NCBI GenBank assembly: GCA_902585265.1
Contig: CACICY010000007.1
Coordinates: 1 to 32,509, forward strand
DNA: 32,509 nt
Direction of reading: 5' to 3'
From: an uncultured Pelagibacteraceae bacterium
Lineage (GTDB): Bacteria > Pseudomonadota > Alphaproteobacteria > Pelagibacterales > Pelagibacteraceae
The translations under genes were made by a program, and so were the position numbers. Below, piece by piece: positions 24,005 to 32,509 of this stretch. Under the pieces are notes generated by a model, which had not been told where the DNA came from, made no database searches, and saw nothing but the letters and a program-made list of their open reading frames with translations. The number at the start of each line of letters is the position of its first letter. Positions within the stretch are counted from its first letter, which is position 1.

Positions 24005-26398
24005 TTAATTATCAAATACTGAGTCAGCTGCTCCTCTGATTTCTGCAAAAGGTATGAATTTAATCAAAAAAAATAAACTTTCATCTGGAACTAAACTTCC
24101 ATCTCTAAAGAATTTTTTTTGGTATTCAAATGATGCTAGCAAACAATCTGTTTCATATTCATATGATAATTTATAAAATTGTGTAAAATCATCTTTTAAA
24201 TCTTTAGTGGTATTGAAATTAATTTGATGTTCCTTTGTAAATTCATATGTTGTATCATTCTTAACTAATTCACTATTTCCAAAATCGTGATTTTCAGTAA
24301 TGTAATCAAATGAGGTAACAAACTTATTAAAACCAAAAACTGCATTTATAGAGTCGTAGTTTGAGTAATCTAAATCTCTATCATAAGAAAAATTATAATT
24401 TACCTCTATATTATCGTTTAGTTGATAAAATATATTTCCAATTATATCTGATCGGGTTTGATTAAGCTTCGTTTTTGTTGGTAAATCGTTGTTTTTTTTA
24501 TCTTTTAAAACATTTCCTAACTTAAATCCTAACACTTTATCGTTATTTAGATTTTGTTTTTCGAATTCTACTCCAAGTGTTATTGAATTACCTTTTTCCA
24601 CCATGTCAGATCTTCCAATTCTATTTGGAGAAAAAAGATTATCATAATCAATCCGTGTATCATCAGAGGAAATATTTTTTCCATTTGTTGGGCTAATTCT
24701 GGCTTGAATTATAGGTTTTAAAAAACTTTTAGCTTTGCTCAATTCTTTCTTTAAAGGTAATTCTGATTTTAATAAAAAAGTTCCAAAAATTTCGTGATCG
24801 TTTTTATTTTCATATATTGATGAATTTTCTGAATATGTATTATAATTTTTTAATAAAATACTGTAGTCAGTTTTTATTCCGCTTGGTGATATATAATCAT
24901 ACGAATTAAAATTAAAATCGTTATTAATTAAAGCTTCATATTTATTTGTCTCATAAACTTTTTGAAAACCATTTGATAAAAATTGGAAGTTTCCATTATA
25001 ACTTTGATCTAAATTTATATTTTTTGAAAAGTTAAAATCAGGAAAAATATATTGATATTTGTCATTATCATTTTTAGATAAATCTTCATATAACTTTATA
25101 GAGCTTTCGAAATTTGTGTCTTGGTCAATATTTCTTTCTAAGTTTATAAATGATGTCAATGTGCTGTCACTATCAACTAAAGAAGTGTATTCTTTAATAT
25201 CATGTATTTTTAAATAATTATCATTTGTAACATTTTGAATTTGTATTTTATAATTTGTGGTATCGTCAATTACTCCTTCTAATTCTGAAAAAAAATGAGT
25301 GTTTGTATTTTCTTTTCTATTAATGCTAAAGTCAGTGATCAAATTAGAATTTTTAAAGGCTTCTCTATACTCAGATTGAAAAATGTAATCGTTGTCTAAA
25401 TATAATCTTGGTTTTAGAGTAATGTCTCTAGAGTCAGAAATAGCATAGAAATAGGGAATATTTATTGATGAACCTAAATTATTTGATCCTTTGTAAAACG
25501 GGGTTAAAAATCCAGATTTTCTTTTTACAGAGGGATCAGGATGGTTAAAATATGGCAAATAAAATAATTTTTTATCGAATACTTTTAGCCATGACTTTTC
25601 GTATTCAAATAGTTTTCTAATTTTATCATGAGTAAAAACATCACTTTGTAATTCCCATCCTCTACAATTTTTATTATCCATGTTGCAGGTACTAAAAACA
25701 GTTTTATAAATTTTTGTATTTTTGTCATTAGAAAAAATACTGCTTCCTTTAAGTCTCGGATCATTATTCTCATTTCCAAAAAAGGAGTTAATAAAATCTA
25801 CTGTAACATCTTTTCCAACTATCTCATTTGATTTAAGATTTAACTTAGAATTTTCAAAAAAATATTTATTAAGGTTCTGGTCAATAATTTTAATGTTTAT
25901 TGATGAAATAATTTCTTCAACTGTATTAAAAATCAATCCATTCTTGAATTCAAAAATATTTTCTCTGTTATCATTGATTTTTGAAAATTTGTTTGAGGAT
26001 ATTTTATTTTGGTTTCTGTCAAACAAAACATTTGTCGAATTAATATGATATTTATTTTCTACATTAATATAAGTTTCACTTTGAGAAAATAAAATGTTTT
26101 TTAATTCATTGTATAATAATTTCTGGCTTTCAATTGTAATATTGTTCTCATTATCAAAATACTTTACATTATCGAATACTGTTAGTTCAGAATTTAATTT
26201 GTCATAAATAAATTTGTCACCCTCAATTTCTAGATTTTTAGTTGGTATTTTTGCAGTTCCCTTAGTAGCAAATATCATATTTCCTTCTTGTTCAATTTTT
26301 ATATTTTTTGAATCAAAAAGAATTGTTTCAGCTTTAATATTTGTGCTTAGGAGTATTAAAAAAATAATTAATACTTTTATTTTGAATTTAGTTTTCAT
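24005..26398 (-). CDS. lptD: LPS assembly protein LptD
   Basis: A 797-residue outer-membrane protein that inserts lipopolysaccharide into the outer leaflet. The signal peptide ends near residue 23 (STNIKAE). Residues about 25-130 form the LptA/OstA-like jelly-roll (IFATKGTAKIPTKNLEIEGD). The barrel domain begins around the conserved TVFSTCNMDNKNCRGWELQS, then FYLPYFNHPDPSVKRKSGFL and LKPRLYLDNDYIFQSEYREA. The Cys pair at the domain boundary and a further Cys near the C-terminus (ETDCLLASFEY) could form the disulfides known for this family. The start overlaps lptG by 11 bases. Encoded in lptF-lptG-lptD-surA order, so transporter, translocon and chaperone share a message. Confidence 0.94.
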   Translation of the reverse strand: MKTKFKIKVLIIFLILLSTNIKAETILFDSKNIKIEQEGNMIFATKGTAKIPTKNLEIEGDKFIYDKLNSELTVFDNVKYFDNENNITIESQKLLYNELKNILFSQSETYINVENKYHINSTNVLFDRNQNKISSNKFSKINDNRENIFEFKNGLIFNTVEEIISSINIKIIDQNLNKYFFENSKLNLKSNEIVGKDVTVDFINSFFGNENNDPRLKGSSIFSNDKNTKIYKTVFSTCNMDNKNCRGWELQSDVFTHDKIRKLFEYEKSWLKVFDKKLFYLPYFNHPDPSVKRKSGFLTPFYKGSNNLGSSINIPYFYAISDSRDITLKPRLYLDNDYIFQSEYREAFKNSNLITDFSINRKENTNTHFFSELEGVIDDTTNYKIQIQNVTNDNYLKIHDIKEYTSLVDSDSTLTSFINLERNIDQDTNFESSIKLYEDLSKNDNDKYQYIFPDFNFSKNINLDQSYNGNFQFLSNGFQKVYETNKYEALINNDFNFNSYDYISPSGIKTDYSILLKNYNTYSENSSIYENKNDHEIFGTFLLKSELPLKKELSKAKSFLKPIIQARISPTNGKNISSDDTRIDYDNLFSPNRIGRSDMVEKGNSITLGVEFEKQNLNNDKVLGFKLGNVLKDKKNNDLPTKTKLNQTRSDIIGNIFYQLNDNIEVNYNFSYDRDLDYSNYDSINAVFGFNKFVTSFDYITENHDFGNSELVKNDTTYEFTKEHQINFNTTKDLKDDFTQFYKLSYEYETDCLLASFEYQKKFFRDGSLVPDESLFFLIKFIPFAEIRGAADSVFDN

Positions 26399-27476
26399 TT
26401 AGTCTAGTTAATCCTAATGTACATATAAGAAATATAAGTATTTGAGGTAACCATATAGATAATTCAACAGGCAATGTTTCATTTTTTCCAAATAATATTG
26501 AGAAATAATTAATATAGTAAAATATAACTGAAACCAATACTCCTATTACAACTAGAAAAAATTTTGACTTTATAACGGTTAATTTAAACATTAATAACGC
26601 TCCAATAATTGTTGTTAGCGTGAGATAAATTGGCAAGCTATATATTTTATGTAGGTGCAAACTTACTTCGGTAGGAGAGTATCCAATTGACTTATAATTC
26701 TCCTTCAATTTAATTAGTTGAATTATATTTAAGGAGTTTAAATTTGAATATAGGTTAGAAATAATTTTTTCGTTAAAAGAGGACGAATACTTATAATTTT
26801 TAAAATTTTTTGTTTTTTTATCTTTGGAATAAATTTTCACATCGGTCAAAATCCATATTTTATTCTCAATATTAGCTTTATTGGAAATAATAGTATTTAT
26901 AAGTTTATAATCGTTATTTAACTCAGTAATTTCTAAATTTTCTAAAAAATTAATTTTATAACTTTTGGCATTTATAATAAAAATTTTTTTATTATCTTTA
27001 CTTTTTTCTTTAATCCACAATCCCCCATCATTTACAACGGCTAAGTGATCACTTGTAGTCGAATATTTATATTTAATATTTAAATATAAACTTTTTAAAT
27101 TTGCAGAAAATGAATAATATAAAACTATCAATATTATTCCCATAATTAAAGAAACTATTGAGATGATCATTGTTATTTTTAAATTATCGATTCCATTACT
27201 TCTTAGTAAGTCAATTTCGTCTTTTTCGTATATAGAAATGAAAAAAAACATTACTCCCAATAAAAAAATAAAAGGTAATATCTCAAATATTATTGAAGGT
27301 ATATTCAATATTGTCAAAATTATTGGGTAATAAATATCAATTTCTTTATTTTCAAAATATTTAATTTCCTCAAAAATATTTAAAAAAAAACTTAAAAAAA
27401 TAAATACTATTATGATAATTAAAATATTTTTTAAAAATAGTTTAGTTAAATAACTTTCATATTGCTTCATCATCAT
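26388..27476 (-). CDS. lptG: LPS export permease LptG
   Basis: A 362-residue inner-membrane permease of the LptB2FG complex. It has the YjgP/YjgQ layout: one N-terminal helix (ILIIIIVFIFLSFFLNIFEE), two further helices near residues 45-115 with EKDEIDLLRSNGIDNLKI on the coupling helix that docks on LptB, a periplasmic jelly-roll domain, and three C-terminal helices ending NETLPVELSIWLPQILIFLI. Translation is coupled to lptF by a four-base ATGA overlap, with three consecutive ATG codons at the start. The LptB ATPase gene is not in this window. Confidence 0.93.
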   Translation of the reverse strand: MMMKQYESYLTKLFLKNILIIIIVFIFLSFFLNIFEEIKYFENKEIDIYYPIILTILNIPSIIFEILPFIFLLGVMFFFISIYEKDEIDLLRSNGIDNLKITMIISIVSLIMGIILIVLYYSFSANLKSLYLNIKYKYSTTSDHLAVVNDGGLWIKEKSKDNKKIFIINAKSYKINFLENLEITELNNDYKLINTIISNKANIENKIWILTDVKIYSKDKKTKNFKNYKYSSSFNEKIISNLYSNLNSLNIIQLIKLKENYKSIGYSPTEVSLHLHKIYSLPIYLTLTTIIGALLMFKLTVIKSKFFLVVIGVLVSVIFYYINYFSILFGKNETLPVELSIWLPQILIFLICTLGLTRLNEN

Positions 27477-28621
27477 AAATAACCAAGTCTAAATTTTGTA
27501 AATATTAATAATAAAAAATAATAAAATATTACTAATATTAACGGTAAAATAAGAATTGTATAAACCATACCAACAGATAATAAAAAAAATTTTAAACTAA
27601 TTTGCGATAAAATAATAATCAAACTTCCAATTAAAAAAATATTTATTTTATGGAATTTATTAAAATATTTTGATTTAGGTTCTATTATCAAACTTGCAGC
27701 AATAAGAGAAATAATTAAAGTATAAAATGGCAAAATCAATCTTTTGTATAATTCTTCACTTATAGACGAAAGTTTTCTATTTTCACATTTCTCTTGATCA
27801 GAATTTTTAATTGCTCTTTTTTTATCAGAATTACTTTTTAAAAAAAATTTTTTAAAACAATTTATTATAAATTCAGACTCCAGTTCCTGCATTTTTGGAT
27901 AAGTTACTGTCTTAGTTGAAAAGTTAGATAAGTCATAATCTGTTTCAGAAAAACTGATAGTCAAAGAGTTATCTTTACTAAGATTTGTAATTCCACCATT
28001 ATAAAGTCTTAAAAAAAACTCATTATCTTTTTTAATTATTTTCCCTTTTTCAGCTACAATTACTTTTGACTTATATTTATTGATTTTTTCATTTATGTAT
28101 ATCTTATTAAGAACTCCATCTTTTTTGTATTCTTCAACAAAAATAGTAAGATTTTTTACAACATTAATAAATTTTTTTTCAGAAATCAACTTAGGTAAAA
28201 AATCGATATTTGAACTCTTTATATAATCTCTAGCAAGGCTTTGAGATTTAGGAACAATTAACAAATTAAGAAATAATTGTAAAATTAAAAATAATATTGA
28301 AAGTCTTAAAATAAAATTAATAAATTTGATTTTTTTTATACCATTATTCCAAAATACAATAAGCTCATTTGCATTATTGTATTTATTTATGACGTAGAAA
28401 ATTGATATAAAAAAAACAAAAATCACCGTCTTGCTAAATATTTTTGGTAAGTTTAAAGAAACAAAGTAAAAATAAACATTTAAACTGTGACCATCATTAG
28501 AAACTAAGTCTAAAAAGTTAACAGCTTGTATAATCCAAATTATAAAAGTAATACTAAATGACGCGATTAGAAAAAAACTAACAATATCTAGTGAAAACTT
28601 GCGAAATATTAATTTATCCAT
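27473..28621 (-). CDS. lptF: LPS export permease LptF
   Basis: A 382-residue partner of LptG. I place the start at ATG 28621, giving the family-like N-terminus MDKLIFRKFSLDIVSFFLIA; a longer frame up to 28759 would run through the pepA coding sequence and adds a Cys/Phe-rich segment unlike LptF. Features: N-terminal helix, second and third helices near 55-120 with NANELIVFWNNGIKKIKFIN (coupling helix), IVPKSQSLARDYI, a periplasmic jelly-roll domain, then LPFYTLIISLIAASLIIEP and two more helices. Divergent from pepA across 55 bases; the same lptF/pepA divergence is known in E. coli. Confidence 0.93.
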   Translation of the reverse strand: MDKLIFRKFSLDIVSFFLIASFSITFIIWIIQAVNFLDLVSNDGHSLNVYFYFVSLNLPKIFSKTVIFVFFISIFYVINKYNNANELIVFWNNGIKKIKFINFILRLSILFLILQLFLNLLIVPKSQSLARDYIKSSNIDFLPKLISEKKFINVVKNLTIFVEEYKKDGVLNKIYINEKINKYKSKVIVAEKGKIIKKDNEFFLRLYNGGITNLSKDNSLTISFSETDYDLSNFSTKTVTYPKMQELESEFIINCFKKFFLKSNSDKKRAIKNSDQEKCENRKLSSISEELYKRLILPFYTLIISLIAASLIIEPKSKYFNKFHKINIFLIGSLIIILSQISLKFFLLSVGMVYTILILPLILVIFYYFLLLIFTKFRLGYL

Positions 28622-28671
28622 TGAAATTATTGTTTTAATAAATATACAACAATATCTAATAAATATTTCAA
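28621..28671. promoter_or_regulatory. Candidate overlapping divergent promoters lptF/pepA
   Basis: On the plus strand TTGAAA (28621-28626) and TATACA (28643-28648) are spaced 16 bases apart and could drive pepA. The mirror position carries TTTCAA (28666-28671), which is TTGAAA on the minus strand, with TGTATA (28648-28643) 17 bases further for lptF. The two promoters would thus share the same core and compete. The minus-strand -10 match is weak (3/6). Confidence 0.35.
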
Positions 28672-28676
28672 AAAAA

Positions 28677-30113
28677 ATGAAGTTAAATTTAAATTTTGCA
28701 AACAAATGCCCCAAAGACGCTAAAGATAGCGAGATTATTTTCTTAAGACAAAAAAGCACGAAAAGAAAAGATATTAAATACCTAAGTAAATCTGTATTTT
28801 CTAATAAGCTATTCCTGGAGCAAAATTTTATTTTAAAAAATCAAAAAGACAAATGTTTTGTATTTGTAAATTGTACTAAATACAAATTAACACTAGATTT
28901 TGAAAAATTAGGTTCAAAATTATTTTTATTTTTAAAAGATAATAAAATTGAGAATTCATTTATCAATGCAACTAATTCTTCTCTAACTAATGTTCAATTA
29001 GAAAAAGTTTTACATGGTGCTCAACTAAAATCTTATGACTTTAATTTATATAAGTCAGATAAAAGAAAAAATACAAATATAAAATTAAATGTTGTTGGAA
29101 ATAATATAAAGAAAACAAATTTATTAAGAAGTAAACTTAATGCACTTCTTGAAGGTATTTTTTTTACCAGAGACTTGGTTTCAGAGCCTGGAAATGTTTT
29201 ACATCCTGATGAGTATGCAAAAAGAATTCTTAAACTTAGAAAATTTGGATTGAAAGTCAAAGTCTATGATCAAAAAAAATTAAAAAAATTAGGTTTTAAC
29301 GCACTATTAGGAGTGGGACAGGGAAGTATTCGTGGATCCTATTTAGTAACGATGGAATGGAATGGGAATAAAAATAAATCAAAACCTTTAGCTTTTGTTG
29401 GAAAAGGAGTTTGTTTTGATACAGGTGGAATTTCATTAAAACCAGCAAAATTTATGGAGGACATGACATATGATATGGCAGGGTCTGCTACAGTTGTAGG
29501 ATTAATGAAAACTCTTGCATTGCGAAAATCAAAAATTAATGCAGTTGGTGTCGTAGGTTTAGTTGAAAATATGCCAGGAAGTAATGCACAAAGACCAGGT
29601 GATATAGTAAAATCTTATAGTGGAAAAACTATTGAAGTTTTAAATACTGATGCAGAAGGAAGATTAGTTTTGGCAGATGCACTTACGTATACTGAGGAAA
29701 AATTTAAACCAAGCCTTATAGTTGACCTAGCTACTTTAACAGGTGCTATAATTGTTGCATTAGGATCAGAATATGCAGGCTTATGGTCAAATAATGATAA
29801 ATTATCTAAACAATTATATGATGCTGGTAATCAAGTAGATGAGAAACTTTGGAGAATGCCTTTACACGAAAACTATAACAAATTAATGAATTCAAAAAAT
29901 GCTGATATGCAAAATATCAATTATGTAGGAGGCGCAGGTTCAACAACCGCAGCACAATTTTTGCAGAGGTTTATAATTAATAAAACACCTTGGGCTCATT
30001 TGGATATTGCAGGTATGGCATTTTCTAAATATGCTGGAGCACTAAATTCTGGGGGAGCAACAGGCTATGGGGTAAGATTATTAAACAAATTTATAGAGGA
30101 GAATTATGAGTAG
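28677..30113 (+). CDS. pepA: Leucyl aminopeptidase, M17 family
   Basis: A 478-residue cytosolic metallo-aminopeptidase. The start is ATG 28677; an upstream TTG frame (28599) would overlap lptF. The N-terminal domain is poorly conserved as usual. The catalytic domain has the two-metal site: K243 in VGKG, D248 in CFDTGGISLKP, K255, D266 in TYDMAGSA, and D325, E327 and R329 in the family signature NTDAEGRLVLADAL. SEPGNVLHPDEYA and the C-terminal AHLDIAGMAFSK also match. M17 enzymes can also bind DNA in E. coli; nothing here speaks to that. Ends with an eight-base overlap with ndk. Confidence 0.95.
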   Translation: MKLNLNFANKCPKDAKDSEIIFLRQKSTKRKDIKYLSKSVFSNKLFLEQNFILKNQKDKCFVFVNCTKYKLTLDFEKLGSKLFLFLKDNKIENSFINATNSSLTNVQLEKVLHGAQLKSYDFNLYKSDKRKNTNIKLNVVGNNIKKTNLLRSKLNALLEGIFFTRDLVSEPGNVLHPDEYAKRILKLRKFGLKVKVYDQKKLKKLGFNALLGVGQGSIRGSYLVTMEWNGNKNKSKPLAFVGKGVCFDTGGISLKPAKFMEDMTYDMAGSATVVGLMKTLALRKSKINAVGVVGLVENMPGSNAQRPGDIVKSYSGKTIEVLNTDAEGRLVLADALTYTEEKFKPSLIVDLATLTGAIIVALGSEYAGLWSNNDKLSKQLYDAGNQVDEKLWRMPLHENYNKLMNSKNADMQNINYVGGAGSTTAAQFLQRFIINKTPWAHLDIAGMAFSKYAGALNSGGATGYGVRLLNKFIEENYE

Positions 30114-30516
30114 CATTGAACAAACTTTGTCAATTATTAAACCAGATGCGGTAGAAAGAAACTTACAAGAAGAAATTAAAATTGAGTTTAGAAATAATGG
30201 ATTTGAAATTATAAATGAAAAAAAGATACATATTTCGAAGGAAGAAGCAGAAAAATTTTATAAAGTTCACGAGTCTAAACCTTTTTACAACGATTTATGT
30301 GATTATTTATCCTCAGGTCCAATTATTGTAATGAAGCTCCAAAAGGAAAATGCAGTACTAGAGAATAGAAAATTGATGGGAGCTACTAATCCACAAGATG
30401 CAGATGATGGAACTCTACGAAAGAAATACGGTATTTCAATTGATAAAAATTCAGTCCATGGATCTGACAGTGTCGAAAACGCTAAGCTAGAATTGGATTT
30501 TTTTTTTAAAGACTAG
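30106..30516 (+). CDS. ndk: Nucleoside diphosphate kinase
   Basis: A 136-residue enzyme that equalises nucleoside triphosphate pools by transferring the gamma-phosphate through a phospho-histidine. The start reads QTLSIIKPDAVERNL and the catalytic His118 lies in NSVHGSDSVENA; MGATNPQDADDGTLRKKYGI is the nucleotide-binding stretch. The ATG overlaps the pepA stop by eight bases, so they are co-translated. Its last residues overlap purN on the other strand by 11 bases. Confidence 0.96.
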   Translation: MSSIEQTLSIIKPDAVERNLQEEIKIEFRNNGFEIINEKKIHISKEEAEKFYKVHESKPFYNDLCDYLSSGPIIVMKLQKENAVLENRKLMGATNPQDADDGTLRKKYGISIDKNSVHGSDSVENAKLELDFFFKD

Positions 30517-31084
30517 TTAAAAATTTAATAATAGCTTTAGGGTAAATTAAGTGCTCTATTTTAAGAACTTTTTTTTCTAAACTTTTTAAAGTATCTTTTT
30601 TTAAAATTTTTACTTTTTTTTGAAAGATAATTTTGCCCGAGTCTAATTTTTCGGTCACTTTATGTACTGAAGCTCCAGAGTATTTATCTTTATTTTTTAT
30701 TGCTCGTAAATGTGTATTTAATCCTTTATATTTTGGCAATAAAGAGGGATGAATATTTAAAATAGGTTTAGAAAATTTTCTAATAAAACTACCTGATAGT
30801 ATATTCATAAATCCAGCTAAGCAAAGCATATCTATATTATTTTTTTTTAGCAGTTTAAGTGATTTAATTTCAAAACTTGATTTACTTTTAAATTTAATTC
30901 CATAACTCTTTATCTTTGATTTTGTTGAGTATTTTAATCCTTTTGCATTAGGATTATTTGAAATAACTAATATAATTTTTATTAAAGAGTTTTTCTTGTG
31001 AGAATATTTAATCAATGACTTTAAGTTACTTCCCCTACCACTTATAAAGACAGCAACTCTTTTTTTACCAGGATATTTTTCCAC
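30506..31084 (-). CDS. purN: Phosphoribosylglycinamide formyltransferase
   Basis: A 192-residue enzyme that formylates GAR with 10-formyl-tetrahydrofolate in purine synthesis. The start is GTG 31084, inside the purM 3' end (20-base overlap). Motifs: VAVFISGRGSNLKSLI for the phosphoribosyl site, LCLAGFMNILS, then the catalytic Asn110 and His112 in NIHPSLLPKYKGLNTHLRA and Asp148 in HKVTEKLDSGKI. All three catalytic residues are present. Very Lys-rich. Coupled to purM; both belong to the same pathway as purF at 11715-13184. Confidence 0.95.
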   Translation of the reverse strand: MEKYPGKKRVAVFISGRGSNLKSLIKYSHKKNSLIKIILVISNNPNAKGLKYSTKSKIKSYGIKFKSKSSFEIKSLKLLKKNNIDMLCLAGFMNILSGSFIRKFSKPILNIHPSLLPKYKGLNTHLRAIKNKDKYSGASVHKVTEKLDSGKIIFQKKVKILKKDTLKSLEKKVLKIEHLIYPKAIIKFLTSL

Positions 31085-32087
31085 TTATTTTAATTTTTTT
31101 TAAATTTTTATTTATTTTTCCAATTATATATGGTTTAAATTTTTCTCCAAAATATTGAGTTACTAATTTTATATTTTTAGGACTTATTATTAAACAAAAC
31201 CCTACACCACAATTAAATGTTTTTAACATTTCTTTTTCACTTATTCCCATTTTATATAACCAACTAAAAATTTTTAATGTTTTTATATTGTTGAGATTTA
31301 TTTCAGCTCCTAGATTTTTTGGAATAATTCTTTGAATATTATCAACTAAACCACCACCAGTTATATTCGCACATCCATTTATTAAATTTTTTTGATTGAT
31401 ATCCAATATTTCTTTTACATAAATTTTTGTTGGTCTAATTAATTCACTTTTGAGAAATTTATTTTTTTTTAAGTTTATTTTCTTCTTCTTCAACAGATAT
31501 CTTACTAATGAAAAACCATTAGAATGAAGTCCATTGGAAGGTACTGCTAAAATTAAGTCATTATTTCTTATTTTTTTATTAAGTATTTTTTTTTTCTCCA
31601 CAAGGCCTACGGCAAAACCTGCTATATCAAATTTCCCTTTTGTATATGTACCTGGCATTTCTGCTGTTTCGCCACCAACCAATTTACAATCTGATAAATC
31701 GCATCCTTTTATTATTCCTTTGACTAAATTCTTAAGTTTATCCAAGTCTATTTTGCTTACAGACATATAATCTAAAAATAAATATGGTTTTGCCCCCTGA
31801 ACTATTAAATCATTTACACACATAGCAACAAGATCTATCCCAATCGTATCAAATTTATTAAGATCATTTGCAATCTCAATCTTAGTTCCAACACCATCAG
31901 TGCTTGTTACAATATGAGGGTCGTTCAATTTACTTGGAATTTTAGATATTGCTCCAAATCCTCCAATGTTCTTAAAATCACCACTTTTACTTGATTTTCT
32001 TGTTACTGAGCTTATGAACTTAACGAAACTATCTGCTTTTCGAATATTAACTCCACTCTTGCGATATGTTAATTTATTTGATGCCAT
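31065..32087 (-). CDS. purM: Phosphoribosylformylglycinamidine cyclo-ligase
   Basis: A 340-residue AIR synthetase that closes the imidazole ring in purine synthesis. Motifs: LTYRKSGVNIRKADSFV at the start, the nucleotide loop GGFGAISKIPS, STDGVGTKIEIA, GIDLVAMCVNDLIVQGAKP, KLVGGETAEMPGTY and, near the C-terminus, NITGGGLVDNIQRIIP. Length is normal. Its start lies only 11 bases from the divergent DUF2066-like gene, so regulatory boxes must overlap one or both coding regions. It heads a purM-purN transcript. Confidence 0.96.
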   Translation of the reverse strand: MASNKLTYRKSGVNIRKADSFVKFISSVTRKSSKSGDFKNIGGFGAISKIPSKLNDPHIVTSTDGVGTKIEIANDLNKFDTIGIDLVAMCVNDLIVQGAKPYLFLDYMSVSKIDLDKLKNLVKGIIKGCDLSDCKLVGGETAEMPGTYTKGKFDIAGFAVGLVEKKKILNKKIRNNDLILAVPSNGLHSNGFSLVRYLLKKKKINLKKNKFLKSELIRPTKIYVKEILDINQKNLINGCANITGGGLVDNIQRIIPKNLGAEINLNNIKTLKIFSWLYKMGISEKEMLKTFNCGVGFCLIISPKNIKLVTQYFGEKFKPYIIGKINKNLKKIKISGKISW

Positions 32088-32092
32088 ATAAC
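32087..32092 (+). promoter_or_regulatory. Candidate -10 box of a leaderless transcript
   Basis: TATAAC (5/6 to TATAAT) ends six bases before ATG 32099, so transcription would begin at or next to the A of the start codon. No good -35 box is visible at the standard distance, so this is tentative. Confidence 0.25.
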
Positions 32093-32098
32093 ACAGTT

Positions 32099-32509
32099 AT
32101 GTTTTTTATAAAAAAAAAATTAGTTATTTATCTATATATATTTTTTGTGTTTTTAGCTTTCAATTTTACAGAGTTTTCCACAAATATTGCTACAGCTAAA
32201 ACTTTTGTAGTTTCAAATATTGAAGTGGAAGAAAAATACAATGTAAATTTTAATAAATTAAAAATTATAGATAGAGGTTTTAAAAAGGCGTTTAATGATC
32301 TTTTACAAATGATACTTGAAAGAAAAGATCATGATATAATTAATGATACTCCAATTGAAGATATTAAAAAAATTGTAGAAAATTTCACAATATTAGATGA
32401 AAAATTCATAAATCAAAAATATGAAAATATTATGGAGGTTGAATTTAATAGAAAAAAATTGATTAAATTTTTAAATTCTAAAAATATTACCCTCTCATTA
32501 CCAAGAAAC
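32099..32509 (+). CDS. DUF2066-like exported protein, 3' end cut by window
   Basis: The frame opens at ATG 32099 and is open for 137 codons to the window edge. The N-terminus is a signal peptide: lysines at residues 5-7, then a hydrophobic core (LVIYLYIFFVFLAFNF) and a likely cleavage around residues 30-34. The mature part starts TFVVSNIEVEEKYNVNFNKL and continues RGFKKAFNDLLQMILERKD, resembling DUF2066 proteins, which begin with a short 'valvev' strand followed by an xAFxxALxxVLxR-like helix. In several proteobacteria a DUF2066 gene sits divergent from purM and before hda, which fits. No function is established for the family. The C-terminal part cannot be assessed. Confidence 0.6.
   Translation, partial: MFFIKKKLVIYLYIFFVFLAFNFTEFSTNIATAKTFVVSNIEVEEKYNVNFNKLKIIDRGFKKAFNDLLQMILERKDHDIINDTPIEDIKKIVENFTILDEKFINQKYENIMEVEFNRKKLIKFLNSKNITLSLPRN

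Noticed and set aside
28622..28759. Longer LptF start and longer PepA start (28599)
   Set aside because: Each extension runs through the other gene. ATG 28621 and ATG 28677 give family-like N-termini and leave a 55-base promoter gap.
1..32509. Defence system, prophage, CRISPR array or mobile island
   Set aside because: Apart from the 319-637 patch every interval is filled by core or transport genes in normal order. No integrase, transposase, spacer array or toxin-antitoxin pair was seen.

Overview
The window is a dense, strongly AT-rich stretch of chromosome from a marine alphaproteobacterium, most likely of the SAR11 clade (Pelagibacterales). This rests on low GC, Lys/Asn/Ile-rich proteins, start and stop codons that touch or overlap, almost no non-coding DNA, and a gene order typical of alphaproteobacteria. 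It is not a phage, plasmid or obvious island. I found no tRNA, rRNA, CRISPR array, insertion sequence, integrase or intact mobile element.

Layout. Bases 1-18657 are one minus-strand run. From upstream to downstream it carries rpsF-rpsR-rplI-dnaB, an MMPL/RND exporter, cvpA-purF, an HD-domain protein, a thioredoxin-fold YyaL protein, gshA-gshB, a DMT permease, an MFS permease, two Gfo/Idh/MocA oxidoreductases, yajQ, a 40-residue membrane microprotein at 1942-2064, a secreted polysaccharide-lyase-like protein, a small orphan gene and a partial DUF697-like gene. Bases 18742-21340 are a plus-strand lipid/nucleotide cluster (fabD-fabG-acpP-gmk). Bases 21329-28621 are a minus-strand envelope operon, lptF-lptG-lptD-surA-pdxA-rsmA, in the order known from other proteobacteria. 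pepA-ndk (plus) diverges from it, purM-purN (minus) converges on ndk, and a partial DUF2066-like gene (plus) diverges from purM.

How the genes work together. LptF/G/D build the lipopolysaccharide export path and SurA chaperones outer-membrane barrels such as LptD. fabD/fabG/acpP supply acyl chains. purF, purM and purN are three steps of de novo purine synthesis. gshA and gshB are the complete two-step glutathione pathway. The lyase, the two Gfo/Idh/MocA enzymes and the MFS permease might form a small carbohydrate-use group, but that is inference from proximity.

Most of the window is ordinary core genome and I see no convincing new multi-gene system. The observations most worth a second look are the 40-residue membrane ORF fused stop-to-start with the lyase, the lyase itself in a streamlined genome, a PdxA that has lost its N-terminal signature and a substrate-site His, promoter-like symmetry between two divergent gene pairs, an 11-base divergent gap that suggests a leaderless transcript, and a roughly 320-base gene-poor patch (319-637) with a 10-bp-period repeat and short protein-like remnants.
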